64,000 bases of DNA from Solenopsis invicta (Eukaryota > Arthropoda > Insecta > Hymenoptera > Formicidae). Positions 1 through 11,653 of this stretch are shown piece after piece. Numbering within the stretch: the stretch's first letter is position 1; every line of letters begins with the position of its first letter. A model generated the notes under the pieces. The model was given only the letters and a program-made list of their open reading frames with translations, had not been told where the DNA came from and searched no databases. The stretch is from the NCBI RefSeq assembly GCF_016802725.1, contig NC_052669.1:14550270-14614269 (forward strand). The letters run 5' to 3'. The translations under genes were made by a program, and so were the position numbers.

Positions 1-740
1 AAAATTCAAAGTTTTTAAAGTACCTTCTCAATCATGTTGGTTTATTTAAAATCATTATATGTATATAAAATTATAATTATATAATTTTATTAAAAAATAA
101 TAGGTTTCCGCATCACTCATGAGGTACTATTAAAGATGCGTTTTTCTTTAAGTGGTTTCCCCAGTAAAGCTATTCTACTAATAAGAAATACGAAAATAAT
201 TCGCATAAAGAAAGTAAAAATTCAAATATTGATTAAACAAAGAATATTTGCAAAAATAAAAAATTAATTAATTCTATTTTCTAAATCGTTTACATGAATT
301 TACGAGAGATGAAACATCAACGGAAATATTAGAAGTCGAGGTTCGCATCAGCGAAGGTAATAAAACGTCGTTTAAGCAAGAACACTTGTCCGTTTTTGTA
401 TATTTTAATAATAGAGTGATACGGACACCTATTATTTAGTTTAGTATAATTATATATTATAATTAGTTTTATATACATATAATGATTTTAAATAAACCAA
501 TATAATTGAAAAGGTACTTGAAAAACATTGAATTTTAAATAATAAATAAATTGCACAAATTTTACAGTACACATACGTTATAATATACGTAATAATAGTA
601 TAATAATTATTATTTAATTATGTAATAATAAAATATTACTTAATGTAATTATTAAAATGTAAAAAAAATTTCAATAACTTTTGTAGAATTATAAGACATT
701 AAATAATTAGACTGTTTTATGATCTTATAACTTTTATATT
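1..740. other. AT-rich intergenic DNA, no gene seen
   Basis: Very AT-rich sequence with short A/T runs and no open frame of note on either strand. I see no transposon ends, tRNA-like boxes or coding motifs here. Confidence 0.6.
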
Positions 741-880
741 ACGCACGGTCCTGAGACGATGTGTCGCGCTCCTTAGTTACGCCGTCCGACGGCGCCGTTG
801 CTAAGGCGCGAGCGGCGGGAGGGGAGCAATAGGCGTGCGTCGAAAAATCCGGCCGAAAGTTGCAAGTAGCTGACAGCACT
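741..880. other. isolated GC-rich patch with a hairpin
   Basis: A short CpG-rich patch in otherwise AT-rich DNA. It contains a nested inverted repeat at about 765-818: CCTTAG/CTAAGG as outer stem and GCCGT/ACGGC as inner stem, with related GC-rich flanks. It resembles the GC-rich terminal parts of insect LTRs or a short CpG island, but no TSD, TATA box or coding sequence supports either reading. Confidence 0.35.
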
Positions 881-1050
881 GATGTAAACCATCAATACCA
901 ACTTGAATCTGAATAGATAATAAAATCATATTCTTGCTTCTAAATAGAAATTGGAGAATGCTACAATCAAAACCAAAATAACAATATTGTGCCTGAATTA
1001 CAATATTTCAGTAATAACGGAAGATTGTAGTGTATATAATAATAGAAGAC

Positions 1051-1403
1051 AATAAAAAGAAACACTGTAAGAGAAGACAGTAATTCAGAGTAAAAGAAAA
1101 CAACGACTTCAAGACATTTTTAGTACAATAGGCTTGCACATATCGTATTTTTCATGCAACTATATCGGATTTGTTCTCCAGCTTGAGAACAGCGTATCCT
1201 ACTTTTTCTAATTTCTCAAAATCTTCAAAGACATTTTGGGAAATTAAATAAGTAGGATATGCTGTTCTCAAAGCGGACAACAAATACGATAAAGCTACTT
1301 GAGAAACATGATGTGAGCAAGTCTATTGTACTAAAAATATCTAGAAGTCGTTGTTTTCTTTTACTCTGAATTACTGTCCTCTCTTACAGTGTTCCTTTTT
1401 ATT
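1051..1403. repeat. 353-bp foldback (MITE-like) repeat
   Basis: The two halves are reverse complements over almost the full length: the left arm starts AATAAAAAGAAACACTGTAA and the right arm ends TTACAGTGTTCCTTTTTATT. The centre is near 1220-1232, leaving almost no loop. There is no open frame and I could not find a clear target-site duplication, so the element class is undetermined. A transcript could fold into a long hairpin. Confidence 0.75.
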
Positions 1404-3532
1404 ATGTTTGCATTTTATGCCACAAAAGTACAGTCGAATATATTGAATGTAGTGATAAATTATTAAAACATTTTGTTAACTCCATTATTAAAATTTACGG
1501 AGCTGAATTTGCGTCCCATAACATTCACGGTCTTTTACATATAATTGATTGCGTAAAACTATTTAAACCATTAAAATACTTTTAGTGCTTTTTCGTTTAA
1601 AAATTTTATAATAGGATTGATCTATCTATTTTTAAAAAATTGGATAAGTTATTAAAACAAATTAAAAATTGTTAAAAATTGAAATAAATTTTTATAAAAT
1701 AAATTCTGAAATATATAAATATTTCAAAAATTGACGTAAAAAAAATTTCCTGACGAAGAAAGATCATTGATATCAAATTGTTTGAGTCCATAATTTTTAA
1801 AGATTGAATTTCTTCATTTTATTATTGTATTTTAATTAAATCTTCTGATAGTTGTTGTCCCATAGAGAATGATATCGTTTGTTCAAAAAATATTGCAACA
1901 TCAAATTAAAGCAATTACATTAATAGATCGTAAATTTAAAATTGTTAAGGAACTTTATAATTATCGATGCAGTTTTATCCATTTGAATATATTTACAGTC
2001 AAACAGTTATCTGCTCTTTAAATTTGGCCTTTGCACAAAGTTAGTAAAAAATTTGTAAAATTACCATATACAAAGAATAACAACAAAGAAAATTTGCAGT
2101 AATATCGTTAAGAAGCACCGCCTATTTATAATTTATAATATATTGTATATTGCATATTGCGTTTAAATTTTGTTATTGAGAAAAATTTTATATACATAAT
2201 GAGATATGTGTTACAATCGAACCTCAATAACTCAAACCTCTATAACTGGAAAATCTCTATAAAACAAAAATTATTTATTCAATTTCAATATGACGAAAAA
2301 AATTAGTTTATTCTCTTCCGCTCTGCTACGAAATAAGTGCTCTGTAAGGTCGCGGCACAGGCTTTTGCATACTGCATAACCATATACATAAGGAAATTGA
2401 TTTGTCCGTTAGCACATGCATGAGGAAATGGACTAATTAATTTCTTTATGCATACGGTTATGCAGCTTGTGTCACGGCCTTAAGTCGAAATAAAACCTAT
2501 TAAATCCTTAACTCGAATTATTTATCAGATATTTATAGGAATTATTTTACCTCTTATTTTGAATGACTTCAATTAAAATAATTAATTAAGTATAACAAAA
2601 ATTGTTCTCTTTATCTTTTGCTTAAAAAATCAATAATTGCTGAGGTTACTAATAATAGTCAAAAATAATAGTTCCAGAATTGTTAAGAAAAATATATTAC
2701 TACAGAACAAAATTTATTATAATGTTATTTAATTCATAGCGCGCATTTATAAAATTCTTCGAAATTAACGTCACTAATATTGTAAAGAAGACATTATTTA
2801 AGTTATTTTTTAATAAATTGGGGGAGAAGTATAATTAGAAAAACCGTTATAGAAAAGACCACTACGTAATTTACAATTAATAAAAATAATTTTCAGTAAG
2901 TACTGCATAACAATATTTAAACGCGAAAATTTATGTGAACGATTAAGAAATATTTTTAAATGCATATATTAACAAATAAATAAAGAAACATGTGTCTATG
3001 TTTTAATATACATATTTTTGTGTTAAAATTCCGAAAAACGATTACCTCCGACATGGCTGAGTTTCAACATAAATATTTATTGTACGTGGTATTTAATATT
3101 CCCTAATAAACTTTTGGTTCAAATATCCTTTTCACTCCTTGTCTTCCCTCAAAAAAGAAAAGTAGTTTTTATTAATTATTTCAAAAAATATGTATTTTAT
3201 GAGAAAAACTTAAACAAAAAATTAAACTCTTAAGAAAACTACAAATAAGGTTCTGTACATATTTTACCTAATTCCAATATTTAAATCGAAAAACTGTTTT
3301 AAAATCAGTGGACAGTGTTAATCTCGTTTTGACTCGTAAGCAAGGAGAGGTGCATAATGGACCTTGCTTCACGTGGAAAGTTGTAAACCCATATGGATAA
3401 TATAAACGTTTTGTCATGTAAGTAGAAGGGGATGTGGGTCCCGTTTCGCATAGAAAGTCGCAAACGCATGAAATAATACAATTACAAATAATTAAAAACA
3501 AATACAAATTTCGAGACTTTTATGAATAACAA
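1404..3532. other. AT-rich intergenic DNA
   Basis: No gene recognised. Apart from the hairpin at 2346-2484 this is AT-rich sequence. Around 2215-2260 there is a pogo/Tigger-like phrase (ACCTCAATAACTCAAACCTC) that could be one end of a small DNA element, but I do not see a matching opposite end. Confidence 0.5.
2346..2484. repeat. short imperfect inverted repeat
   Basis: The left arm (AAGGTCGCGGCACAGG, then GCATAACCATATACATAAGG) pairs with the right arm (TTTATGCATACGGTTATGC, then GTGTCACGGCCTTA). Arms are about 60 bp with several mismatches and a short loop near 2410-2425. No coding potential. Confidence 0.6.
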
Positions 3533-3607
3533 TTCAAATAAGGTAAGACGAGCTTAAGAGCCGTGCTGGGTGTTATACGCCAAAAACAAAGTACCAAAAT
3601 AAATGGA

Positions 3608-3651
3608 GTAAACGTTTCGACTTTTAATCAACAAATCATCTTCAGTACAAT
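3608..3651 (-). ncRNA. hammerhead-ribozyme-like core, left arm
   Basis: On the minus strand, CTGAAGA (3645-3639) is followed by a short AT-rich segment and then GTCGAAACGTTT. CUGANGA and GAAA are the two invariant hammerhead core strings. In this copy the stem-II partner is GAT rather than GAC, so stem II is weaker than in the right arm. Assignment is by motif only. Confidence 0.35.
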
Positions 3652-3845
3652 CTTAGAATCTATAACAACAGACCAATAAAATAGATGCTATCAAAGATTT
3701 AGTCAGTCTAATAAATTTATTAAGAAAAAAGCATGTATTAGAATCTATTTTGATATTTAAACATGCTTTCTTCTTAATAAATTTATTAGATTGAATAAAT
3801 TTTTGATAGCTTCTATTTAATTGGTCTGTTGTTATAGATTCTAAG

Positions 3846-3890
3846 ATTGTACTGAAGATGACTTGTTGATTAAAAGTCGAAACGTTTACT
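3846..3890 (+). ncRNA. hammerhead-ribozyme-like core, right arm
   Basis: CTGAAGA at 3852-3858, then T, GAC, a 13-nt AT-rich loop, GTC, and GAAAC at 3879-3883. GAC/GTC can form a 3-bp stem II closing exactly onto the CUGANGA and GAAA strings, as in a hammerhead. Penelope-like elements are known to carry hammerhead motifs in their terminal repeats. Stems I and III were not modelled; activity is unproven. Confidence 0.4.
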
Positions 3891-3970
3891 TTATTTATTT
3901 TAGTACTTTGTTTTTGTTTTTGGCGCACAACACCCAGCACGGTTCTAAAGCTCGTCTTACCTTATTTGAA

Positions 3971-6104
3971 CAATTATAAATCTTGTTTCACCTTGTAAAC
4001 AGAAAATACCAAAATCAAAGGCACACAGTTTTCAAAACATTACTCTTTATTTTTTCGTAAAATATTGATTTTATGCAAAGAATGCACAGGACATAAATAA
4101 TATATTTTTTCCAAAGCTATAACTTTTGTTTGAAATTATTACATTGATATTTAACCATGGAGGTAAGAATATCTGGAGGGAGCATAAAAACAAACCATGC
4201 TTCCTAAGACGTAAGGGGGATTCAGTCACGGCCATCTTGCTTAAGAACACATTTTCATTTTTTTTCGGTTTTATTTCCGATTATTTTTTGTTTTATATTT
4301 GAATGCATTAGTGTTACTAAGCAACTATCACTTTTCTAGTAATAACCAATTAATAAGTGTTCCTATCCAAGATGACGACTAATGATTTCCCTTCCGTATT
4401 TGGAATCATGCCCTTTGCCTATGATTCTCTTTACATGCTTCTTCCAGATATTCTTATCTCCATGCATTTAACCCTCAATTGATACGTTATATCGGATTCA
4501 ATATTTTGTCATACATGAGTGTACATCACCCGATCAATTCTGTATGTCTCGGTATGTAATACAAAGAATTTGAACAATTTTTTTTTAAACAAAACGCCAG
4601 ACAGTTAAGAAAAATAATGAATAAGTTCAAAATTTGCAAAGTTGAATATATTGAAAATATTCAAAAGAGAAGAAAACAAACTCGCAAAAGAAAACAATCT
4701 CTTTAAATTCGTAGTTTTGAAAGGAAAACTTAAGAAAGATTTTTTCAATGGCTTTTAAAAAATAATCAAATGTACATTAAGAAAAAAATATTGTTATTTT
4801 AATTATTTTCAAAAAGTACAATATTTATTCTACAAGGTGAAGTTAAAAGGTTTTTTAGTATAAAAAGAATTTAATTAATAGAAGAAATCATTTGTTTATG
4901 AGTATAAAACTTGAAGAAACGTAAAATATAAAAAAATACACTTTTTATCATTTATTTAATTGGAACATTTTTCCCAGTTTCTCTGCACTCGCTCGCTATG
5001 CCGTCTCCTATTTACAGCATACGCAGAGACAAATAGTCTTTCATTGGTCACAATAGAAAAATAGAGTCCAAAATTATACAAAATGCTATTAATCAACTTA
5101 TTTTCGCTTGTTAACAATAAATCTAATTTTTTTATTGACGGTACATGCGTTTCTGAAACACTTGATAAAGTGCACCCGTACTTGAAAAAGCTTGAAAAAA
5201 CAAATATGTAAAATTTCCAGTCGACTTTCTATCAAAGGAAATCAGTAATGAAGACATCGATTGAAATATTCCCCGACTTCTGTCTCTCCAATCTTTACGG
5301 TTTATGAATGTCAAGCATTCAAACAATCTAAGTGTACAAAACCTAGTGCGTCAGCTGAGGTTAAAAAAATAATGCAAGAAAAATGATAATTTTTTAGTTT
5401 TGGCTGTGAAAATAACCTTGTCGCCAATCGGCATGTTCGTAATCAGATCATAAAAATACAATAAAAAAGTGTTATTAAAAAAAAGTTGGAAGTAACCTCT
5501 TTTTGGACCTACACATCATTTTTGTAACTATCCATTCTATTAAATTTAAAAAGCGTTTAATAAATTAAATTCTAATTGTACATATATAACAAGTTAATTT
5601 TTTCTCCAGTTTTAATTTTTACTAGAACTTTATATTTCATTATTTTCAATTTTTTCGTTATATAACTTAAAAATAATATAACTAAAAAATAATTTTTCCA
5701 TGAATACGACGCAATATATTCATTTTTGAAAAAATTAAAATGGAGAAAGTTTTTTAGACTGCATAGAATATGCTGGATGCTGATCATGGAAAAGTCCAAC
5801 GGAGGATTATGACTCTGTCATTTAGAGGCGAGGCTTCAAAATGAGGATAAGCGGAAAACACAATAACAATGGAGACAACGTTTAATTTCGCAGAGTATGT
5901 CGAAGAAAAGTAAGGAAAGTTATTAACAATGTCAAAAGGTATAAAATCTAATATTTTTATTACATGGTTATTATATGTGGCGATGAGGAATAAGAATTAA
6001 ATTGCGAATTTGTTTTCCGTAACAAAGATTAAGATTCAAATCCACTCAGTACAATATAATACTAAATCGATTTTTAATCAATTCAGAAGCGATAACCACT
6101 TCTC
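3971..6104. other. AT-rich intergenic DNA, no gene seen
   Basis: No recognisable gene or mobile element. The short open frames on the minus strand (5132-5326 and 5572-5799) are AT-rich, lack known motifs and are interpreted as chance. Confidence 0.5.

Positions 6105-6167
<63 letters not shown>
6105..6167. repeat. (TA)n microsatellite
   Basis: Nearly uninterrupted TA dinucleotides directly abutting the GGGCAAAGTC-rich end of the Ginger-like element. Several other elements in this window also end in TA tracts. Confidence 0.9.
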
Positions 6168-6170
<3 letters not shown>

Positions 6171-6415
6171 ACGGGCAAAGTCCGCATGGTGTGCAGTGTC
6201 GACATTGCCCGGGCAAAGTCAGCTTTGCACAACGGAACTGGGCAAAGTTGTTTAAAATGCTTTATTAGCGGACATTGCCCGATTTGATGTGGGCAAAGTC
6301 AACACTGCCCATCCAGCGGTGGCAATGTCAGCAACTGTTATTTCATTGCTGACTTTGCCCGGTTTCAAGTGGGCAATGTCGACATTGTCAAATCTCTGTG
6401 GGCTAAGCTGCGCTA
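6168..6415. repeat. clustered subterminal repeats GGGCAAAGTC / GACATTGCCC
   Basis: At least eight copies of GGGCAA(A/T)GTC or its complement, in both orientations, within about 250 bp (for example near 6173, 6210, 6238, 6275, 6291, 6352 and 6369). This is the arrangement expected for subterminal transposase-binding sites of a DNA transposon. No coding sequence. Confidence 0.7.
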
Positions 6416-6768
6416 GATGAACGGAATTAATACCTGCAAGTTTCTTAATTTTTGAGGGTTAATATTTATGTAATAAAATAACAATTTTAACAATATTTAT
6501 TAGACAATATATCAGTAGAGTACATTAACAGTATTAGATTATATATAACAGAGTATATATTAAAATACATATATTTATTAAAATATAAATCCAAAACTCA
6601 GTTATAGTTTTCTTTTAAAATAAAGTAAACACTTATTGATTTATTTAGAATATTGCAAACACAAAAAAATTAACCCTTATTGATTTAATTAGAATATTGC
6701 AAACATAAGAACATTAACTCATTGTTGAAACTATATATGATTTTTGAATCATATACCGATTTAGATAA

Positions 6769-8321
6769 TTATTTATTTTGACATGGCAATGAGTTGTGAC
6801 ATTTTGAATTACATAAAATGTTTGCTTTTCTACACTTACAACGGTTTGTTGTGCATATAATTTTGCAGCTACATTTAATATAGCCCTGAGATCCAAACGC
6901 TAATTGATCAGCATTGATACTACGTAGTGACATTTCACACTGTGGTATATCTGTTGAAGATAGAAACATTTCGTTACAAATACCGAACTGATTTCGAGAA
7001 TAAAGAGAAGATAAAATGCCACTCTTGGTGCCGATTTTGTACAATCCATCTTCTGTCACTTCTAATATGACTCCTATAATATTTTTCGGATCACCTTTAT
7101 TACGATCAACACTTGGTAGTGGAATGGTTACAGATGTACCAACTTCAGCAGATGGAAATTTTTTCTCGCTCATGCGCAACATTCTTTTAGCTTGTTCCTG
7201 AATACCGTCTATCGCTTTGTTTTTGTTAGAAATGAGATCGCGTTTGACTGTGCAATTATGACATAAAACGTTAGAGTTCTCTGTTGGTAACTCACAGCAA
7301 AAATTATGAACAGGCACCTTGCATTCTGTGCAGTGATATATGTCGCCATCTCCTTTCTCACAAATAGAACATATTAGAACAACCGACGCAGAATTTACAT
7401 TTTCAAAAAAATCAATGTTTTCGCGAACTTCTTCAGTAATAGGTGTATTATTGGTAGTCTCAGATGATCCGTTGTCATGTATTTCAGTTGAATCAATTAT
7501 GCGTTCTAATTCTTCTTCTGTTACTATATCATTTATTACGGACAATGGTAAATGAGATGATCGAAGACCAACGTGAGCCTTTCTACCAAACATTGCCTCA
7601 TATGGTGTTTGTTTGATTGCAGAATGCCAACTGGTATTCTTTTTCCATTGACAGAAACGTAATCCTTGAGACCATTTAGTCAAATTGTTTTCCTCCATCC
7701 AGGCAATAAGTATGTCTTGTACATCTCGGTTTGCACGTTCAACACTACCCTGACTCTCAGAATGTCTCGGTTTACCGTGCACTATTTTAAGATCAGGCCA
7801 CATACTTTTTAATTCTTCGATAACGCTATTACAAAACTCTCTTCCATTGTCTGATTGTAAGACGGATGGACAACCAATAATGCAAAATATGTCTACAAGA
7901 TTATAAGCGACCTCTACAGCAGTCTTGGTCTTTAGCGGGCGAAGACACACAAATTTAGTTAAGTGTTCTTGATAATTTAAAATAAATTTATATTCTCCGT
8001 CCTTGCTCGTTTGCATGTCGATTAGGTCTACTTGTGCTCGGTGATTAATTTCTTTAAATATCAAAGGCTTTACTACAACACCTTTTTTGAGATGGGTTTT
8101 CTTTTTTTTATAGATGAGACAAAGCTCAAGATAGATATGAATCACTTCTCTTGTTATATTTACGTACTTTGTTTTAATATTGTTTTCCAACTTATGTTTT
8201 CCACCATGTCCAGTTTCCAGATGTGCCATATGAATAATGTCAAAAACTTGTTCGTTATGTACGTAATACTTAATCTTCTTCTCATGTTCCAACACAGGCT
8301 GAATAAGTTTCTTAGACTCAC
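6769..8321 (-). CDS. Ginger-type integrase-like transposase with PHD-like and CXC-like zinc domains
   Basis: More than 508 codons are open. Counting from codon 1 at 8295 (GTG, not a real start), the order is: a degenerate H2C2 integrase zinc finger (about 25-65; the last CxxC is CLIY, so one ligand is lost); a DDE core with D90 or D93 in VDLID, D149 in QSDNG and E186 in GSVERA (36 residues between the last two); a Cys/His PHD-like finger (about 310-350); and a C-terminal Cys-rich CXC-like segment. This matches KRAB-A-domain-containing-2-like proteins derived from Ginger transposons, which cut and join DNA with a retroviral-type integrase fold. Upstream, CTTTAG|GTGAG at 8322/8321 looks like a 3' splice site, so the N-terminus probably lies on an upstream exon. 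The lack of internal stops suggests a fairly young or domesticated copy. Confidence 0.75.
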
Positions 8322-8979
8322 CTAAAGATGTAAAATTAATCAGATTCTCTATGACAATTATTCAATATGATAATTATGGTACGATAAGATGGTAATTTAT
8401 TGGTAATTTTGATAAAATTTATTGTGTCTGATAGCTTTATACGCTAATAGTTTAGGTAGTAATCATTGTCCACACTAATCCATAAGTTTAACAAAATTCT
8501 TTTATGTTCTTATTAATTGTGCTCTAATTACTGTATATTACATGTAGCATGCTACATGTATGAATATACAGTATTAAAATATTTTCTGAGCAATATGAAT
8601 TAGATAAAATGTTTTATTCGTTACAGTCTAAATATTCCTTTTAAGCTTCATATCAACCTATTTTATTTCTGAAATTTCTCGAAGTAATTATTTAGAAATA
8701 ATTTTTCCATAGTTTATCAAGTAAGTTACCGTCAAATTGAGTCATCTTCATTTCTGTATGAAAACATTTCTAGATTCTTAGACATCTCTAGACTCACCTA
8801 CTGATAATACATCGTATCTTTTTAGGCGTCTATAATCAGTGTATGTTTTTTTATTTCTGATTTTTGCTTCTTCTACTGCACAAATTAAATTTTCGTATGC
8901 GTCTGAATTTTCTATTAAAAACGAATTTATACTTAATTTTAAAGATTTCAATTTTTCGTTAAATTTTAGCTACAAAAAT

Positions 8980-9534
8980 TTTAGCCTTTATGGCAATGAT
9001 GCTCGTATACGTACTTGGCGTCGACGAAATGAACGCTATGATCGACGTTGCGTTATGCCAATACGATCCTACAACGGCGGTTCCGTGATGGTGTGGGGGT
9101 GTATATCACTTACAAGACGAAGTGATCTAGTGATCCTGCCACCTCCGGCAATGACGGGTGTTCGTTATATCAACGATATTCTACGACCACACGTTTTGCT
9201 ATTAAATCGAACCTGTCGGAACTTTATTTTTATGCAGGACAACGCTCGACCTCATACGGCGAATATAACGCGACGTTTCTTTCAACGACACGCAATTAGA
9301 CTGTTAAATCATCCCGCCAATAGCCCGAACTTAAATCCAATCGAGCACATTTGGGATGAAATGGAACGACGATTAAGGCGTCGCGAGGAACAGCCGCGAA
9401 ATTTAGAAGAATTGGGAGAAATTTTAACGGAAATTTGGCACAACATTCCGCAAGATCGTATTGCAAGATGTATAAATATGCGAGAACGCTTGCAAGCAGT
9501 AATTGATCAGAGAGGAGGAAATACACACTATTGA
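8980..9534 (+). pseudogene. Tc1-family transposase, C-terminal catalytic part
   Basis: The open frame (from about 8839) becomes recognisable at FSLYGNDARIRTW and continues to its stop. The second catalytic D is in FMQDNARPHT and the E is in NPIEHIWDEM, with 34 residues between them: the DD34E signature of Tc1. The SYNGGSVMVWGCIS and SPNLNPIEHIWD blocks are also typical. The region where the first D (usually FSDESRF) should lie is replaced by Phe/Asn/Lys-rich AT-coded sequence, and both N-terminal helix-turn-helix domains are absent, so the protein cannot be functional as it stands. Confidence 0.85.
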
Positions 9535-9633
9535 ACTCTCATGCGCGCGAGCGCATACACACACAGCAGAGAGGGTTTGGAGTCATTAAATACTGCAGAA
9601 GTGACGAACTGCGGGGTCCTTATCTCTGCTGTG

Positions 9634-9639
<6 letters not shown>

Positions 9640-9727
<88 letters not shown>
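9640..9727. repeat. (CA)n microsatellite
   Basis: About 40 CA units just downstream of the Tc1 stop codon. It generates poly-(HT) and poly-(VC) frames on both strands that are artefacts. Confidence 0.95.
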
Positions 9728-9729
<2 letters not shown>

Positions 9730-9834
9730 TGTGCAAAAATCCGACCGACAACCTCCACGTGGTGCACATTGGGTAATGCTAATGTCGGCGGTAGACGACA
9801 TTTTTCGGAAAAATGTACTGTAAAAAATGTATAT

Positions 9835-10490
9835 CTTCAAAGTCTTGTAACTCGGTCAAAAAAAATCGTAGAGAAAACTTTAAAAAAAGCATTTTGTAGA
9901 GAAAATGTCATACCTTATGGCACTTGCATTGGATTTGTCGAGAAAAATTTTTTTATTGAGCTACAGGCTGTTAAAAATACGTTATTTTAAGGAAAAAACA
10001 GTGTATCTTTTTTGGGGCATAGTACTAAAAGAAATTGAGAAAATTTTTGAAAACCATTAACAGCATGTTAAAGCTGGAACTTCGAGCTTTAAAATGGTTT
10101 TTTGATTTTTTGTCTACGATGATTTTTCACGGAGTACGGATATCATTTGTAAAAAATGCAGGTTTAGCTTCAAAGTAGCGTAACTCGGTCAAAAAAAATC
10201 GTAGAGAAATTTTAAAAAAAGCATTTTGTAGGCAAAATGTTGTAGTTTATGAAGCTTTACTTGAATTGTTCGAAAAAAATTTGTTGGTCGAGCTGCAAAG
10301 TGTCAAAAATACGAAATTTTAAGGAACAAAACAGGGTGTGCTTTTTTACTGCATAAGACAAGGAAGTTAAAAGAATTTTGAAAATCTGCTGATAGAGCGT
10401 TAAAGTTGGATCTTCAAGCTTCAAAATGCTTTTTTTATTTTTTATCTACGATGATTTTTCACCGAGTTACAGTCATTTGAAAATAGCCTA
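9835..10490 (+). repeat. two tandem copies of a ~333-bp foldback-like unit
   Basis: Copy one (9835-10167) and copy two (10168-10490) share CTTCAAAGT, TAACTCGGTCAAAAAAAATC, GCATTTTGTAG and a (T)nGTCTACGATGATTTTTCAC block near the end. Within each unit the first block (ACTCGGTCAAAAAAAATCGT) is a partial inverted complement of the last (ACGATGATTTTTCACGGAGT), so each unit can fold back. Non-coding, inside the 3' part of the Tc1 element. Confidence 0.7.
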
Positions 10491-10535
10491 ATTTTTGGTG
10501 TCTGGAAAGTGTTCCCTATTTTCTTTTGAGTAGTG

Positions 10536-10536
<1 letters not shown>

Positions 10537-10579
<43 letters not shown>
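10537..10579. repeat. (TA)n microsatellite
   Basis: TA tract separating the right end of the Tc1 copy from the left TIR of the long-TIR transposon; both elements appear to have used TA-rich target DNA. Confidence 0.85.
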
Positions 10580-10581
<2 letters not shown>

Positions 10582-11297
10582 GGTGGTCCAAAAAAACCGA
10601 CTTTTTTTTTCTTCATGACATTCACCGGAAATTGAAAGTATATATTGCAAAAGTAATTTTGCTTTTTTTTCAGATTTATCAAAAATGTTTTAGAGGTCGC
10701 TAAAATCGTTTAAACACGAAAATCGACGTAACATGCTATTTTAATTTTTTTAAATCATATAGAGGCATATCCTGTTGAGTTAATCATTGAGATATTGTTG
10801 CTAGGAATCAAATATATAAGCTTGAATTTTTGTAGCTAAAAATACTGACAGTAAGTCATTTATTTAATCCCTCAAAACTCGAATTTTCACAAAAATGGAT
10901 ATTTAAAGGCTTATAAAGCCTATTTTGACAAGTCGCAGTCGAAAATTGTTTGTGGTATCCTCCTTGTTTAATGGAGAATATATTATGATATACAGAAACT
11001 TCAACATTTATTGATAGACAGCGCTGCAGTCATAAAATGCTTAAAAAGATGCAAATTTTCTTAAGCTTAGCCCTCATACCAACACCAGATTTAATTTTCG
11101 TGACAATTTTTCGTTAAAGAAAAATATTTTTATATAAAATATATATTTTTTTAATATATTTTATAAAAGATTTTATGAAAAAGTATGTTTATAAAAATTT
11201 TTATAGAAATATTTATGAACATAATAAAACATGTAACTTTTTCGTTGTAAGAACAATGAAAGAAAAGTAACAAAACATCACAATGATAAAAACAAAA
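10580..11297 (+). repeat. left long terminal inverted repeat
   Basis: It matches the reverse complement of 17000-17832 with small indels. Shared landmarks include CACCGGAAATTGAAAGTATA near the tip, GACAAGTCGCAGTCGAAAAT in the middle and AAGTAACAAAACATCACAAT at the inner end. It is non-coding. TIRs this long are much larger than usual for hAT elements. Confidence 0.8.
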
Positions 11298-11653
11298 CAC
11301 TGAGGTAATTCGCGCTAAGTAATAACCTTCAGGTTTCCGCGAATAGGCGCTCGGACGTTTGTTTACTTGGATCGTTAGATTCGTCAGTAACAGGTACGCT
11401 GTCGAAGTGTGTTGTACTTTCCTACAGTGTAACATTTTGTTCCGAATTACTGATTAGTCTATAATATATATTTTTTATTTGGATAAAAATAATTGTGCGA
11501 AAATGGTTCTTGTCGATTTATGGCTACTTGGAACACTACTTGAAAGTTATACGGGCTTAACAGAATTGCCTACAAACAGTCATGTGCTAAAACATTTTTT
11601 GTTTTTCCATATGTGTAAAAAGAAGAATATAGCGGAAAGTGCAAAAAGAACTG

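Larger units (their letters stand above)
3533..3970. repeat. 438-bp foldback repeat carrying hammerhead-like cores on both arms
   Basis: The terminal sequences TTCAAATAAGGTAAGACGAG and its reverse complement bound a nearly full-length palindrome. Each arm also contains a copy, read outward from the centre, of a CTGAAGA...GTCGAAACGTTT motif. The 95-aa minus-strand frame inside (3653-3940) simply spans the palindrome and is not considered a gene. No convincing target duplication is visible. Confidence 0.75.
6168..8838 (-). mobile_element. Ginger-like (KRBA2-type) DNA transposon, right end not found
   Basis: A minus-strand transposon defined by an integrase-like transposase frame (6769-8321) and, beyond its stop codon, a cluster of GGGCAAAGTC/GACTTTGCCC words (6168-6415) abutting a TA tract. 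The left end probably starts near GTTACGGGCAAAG. The opposite end should lie upstream of the gene (above 8321), but no matching TIR is visible before the Tc1 fragment, so the element is probably truncated there. The 8338 limit of the coding part and the 8838 boundary are soft. The 6416-6768 stretch is AT-rich 3' non-coding sequence. Confidence 0.6.
8980..10536 (+). mobile_element. Tc1-like element, 5'-truncated
   Basis: It contains the catalytic half of a DD34E transposase, then about 1 kb of non-coding DNA with a CA microsatellite and a 333-bp direct repeat, then a right terminus GAAAGTGTTCCCTATTTTCT...GTAGTG ending at a TA tract near 10536. Tc1 elements insert at TA, consistent with this edge. 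The left TIR and the DNA-binding half of the transposase are missing. Confidence 0.7.

Noticed and set aside
3653..3940. 95-codon minus-strand frame
   Set aside because: It spans the foldback palindrome and is not conserved between the two arms.
9531..9990. Overlapping frames full of His-Thr or Val-Cys repeats
   Set aside because: They are translations of the (CA)n microsatellite on both strands.
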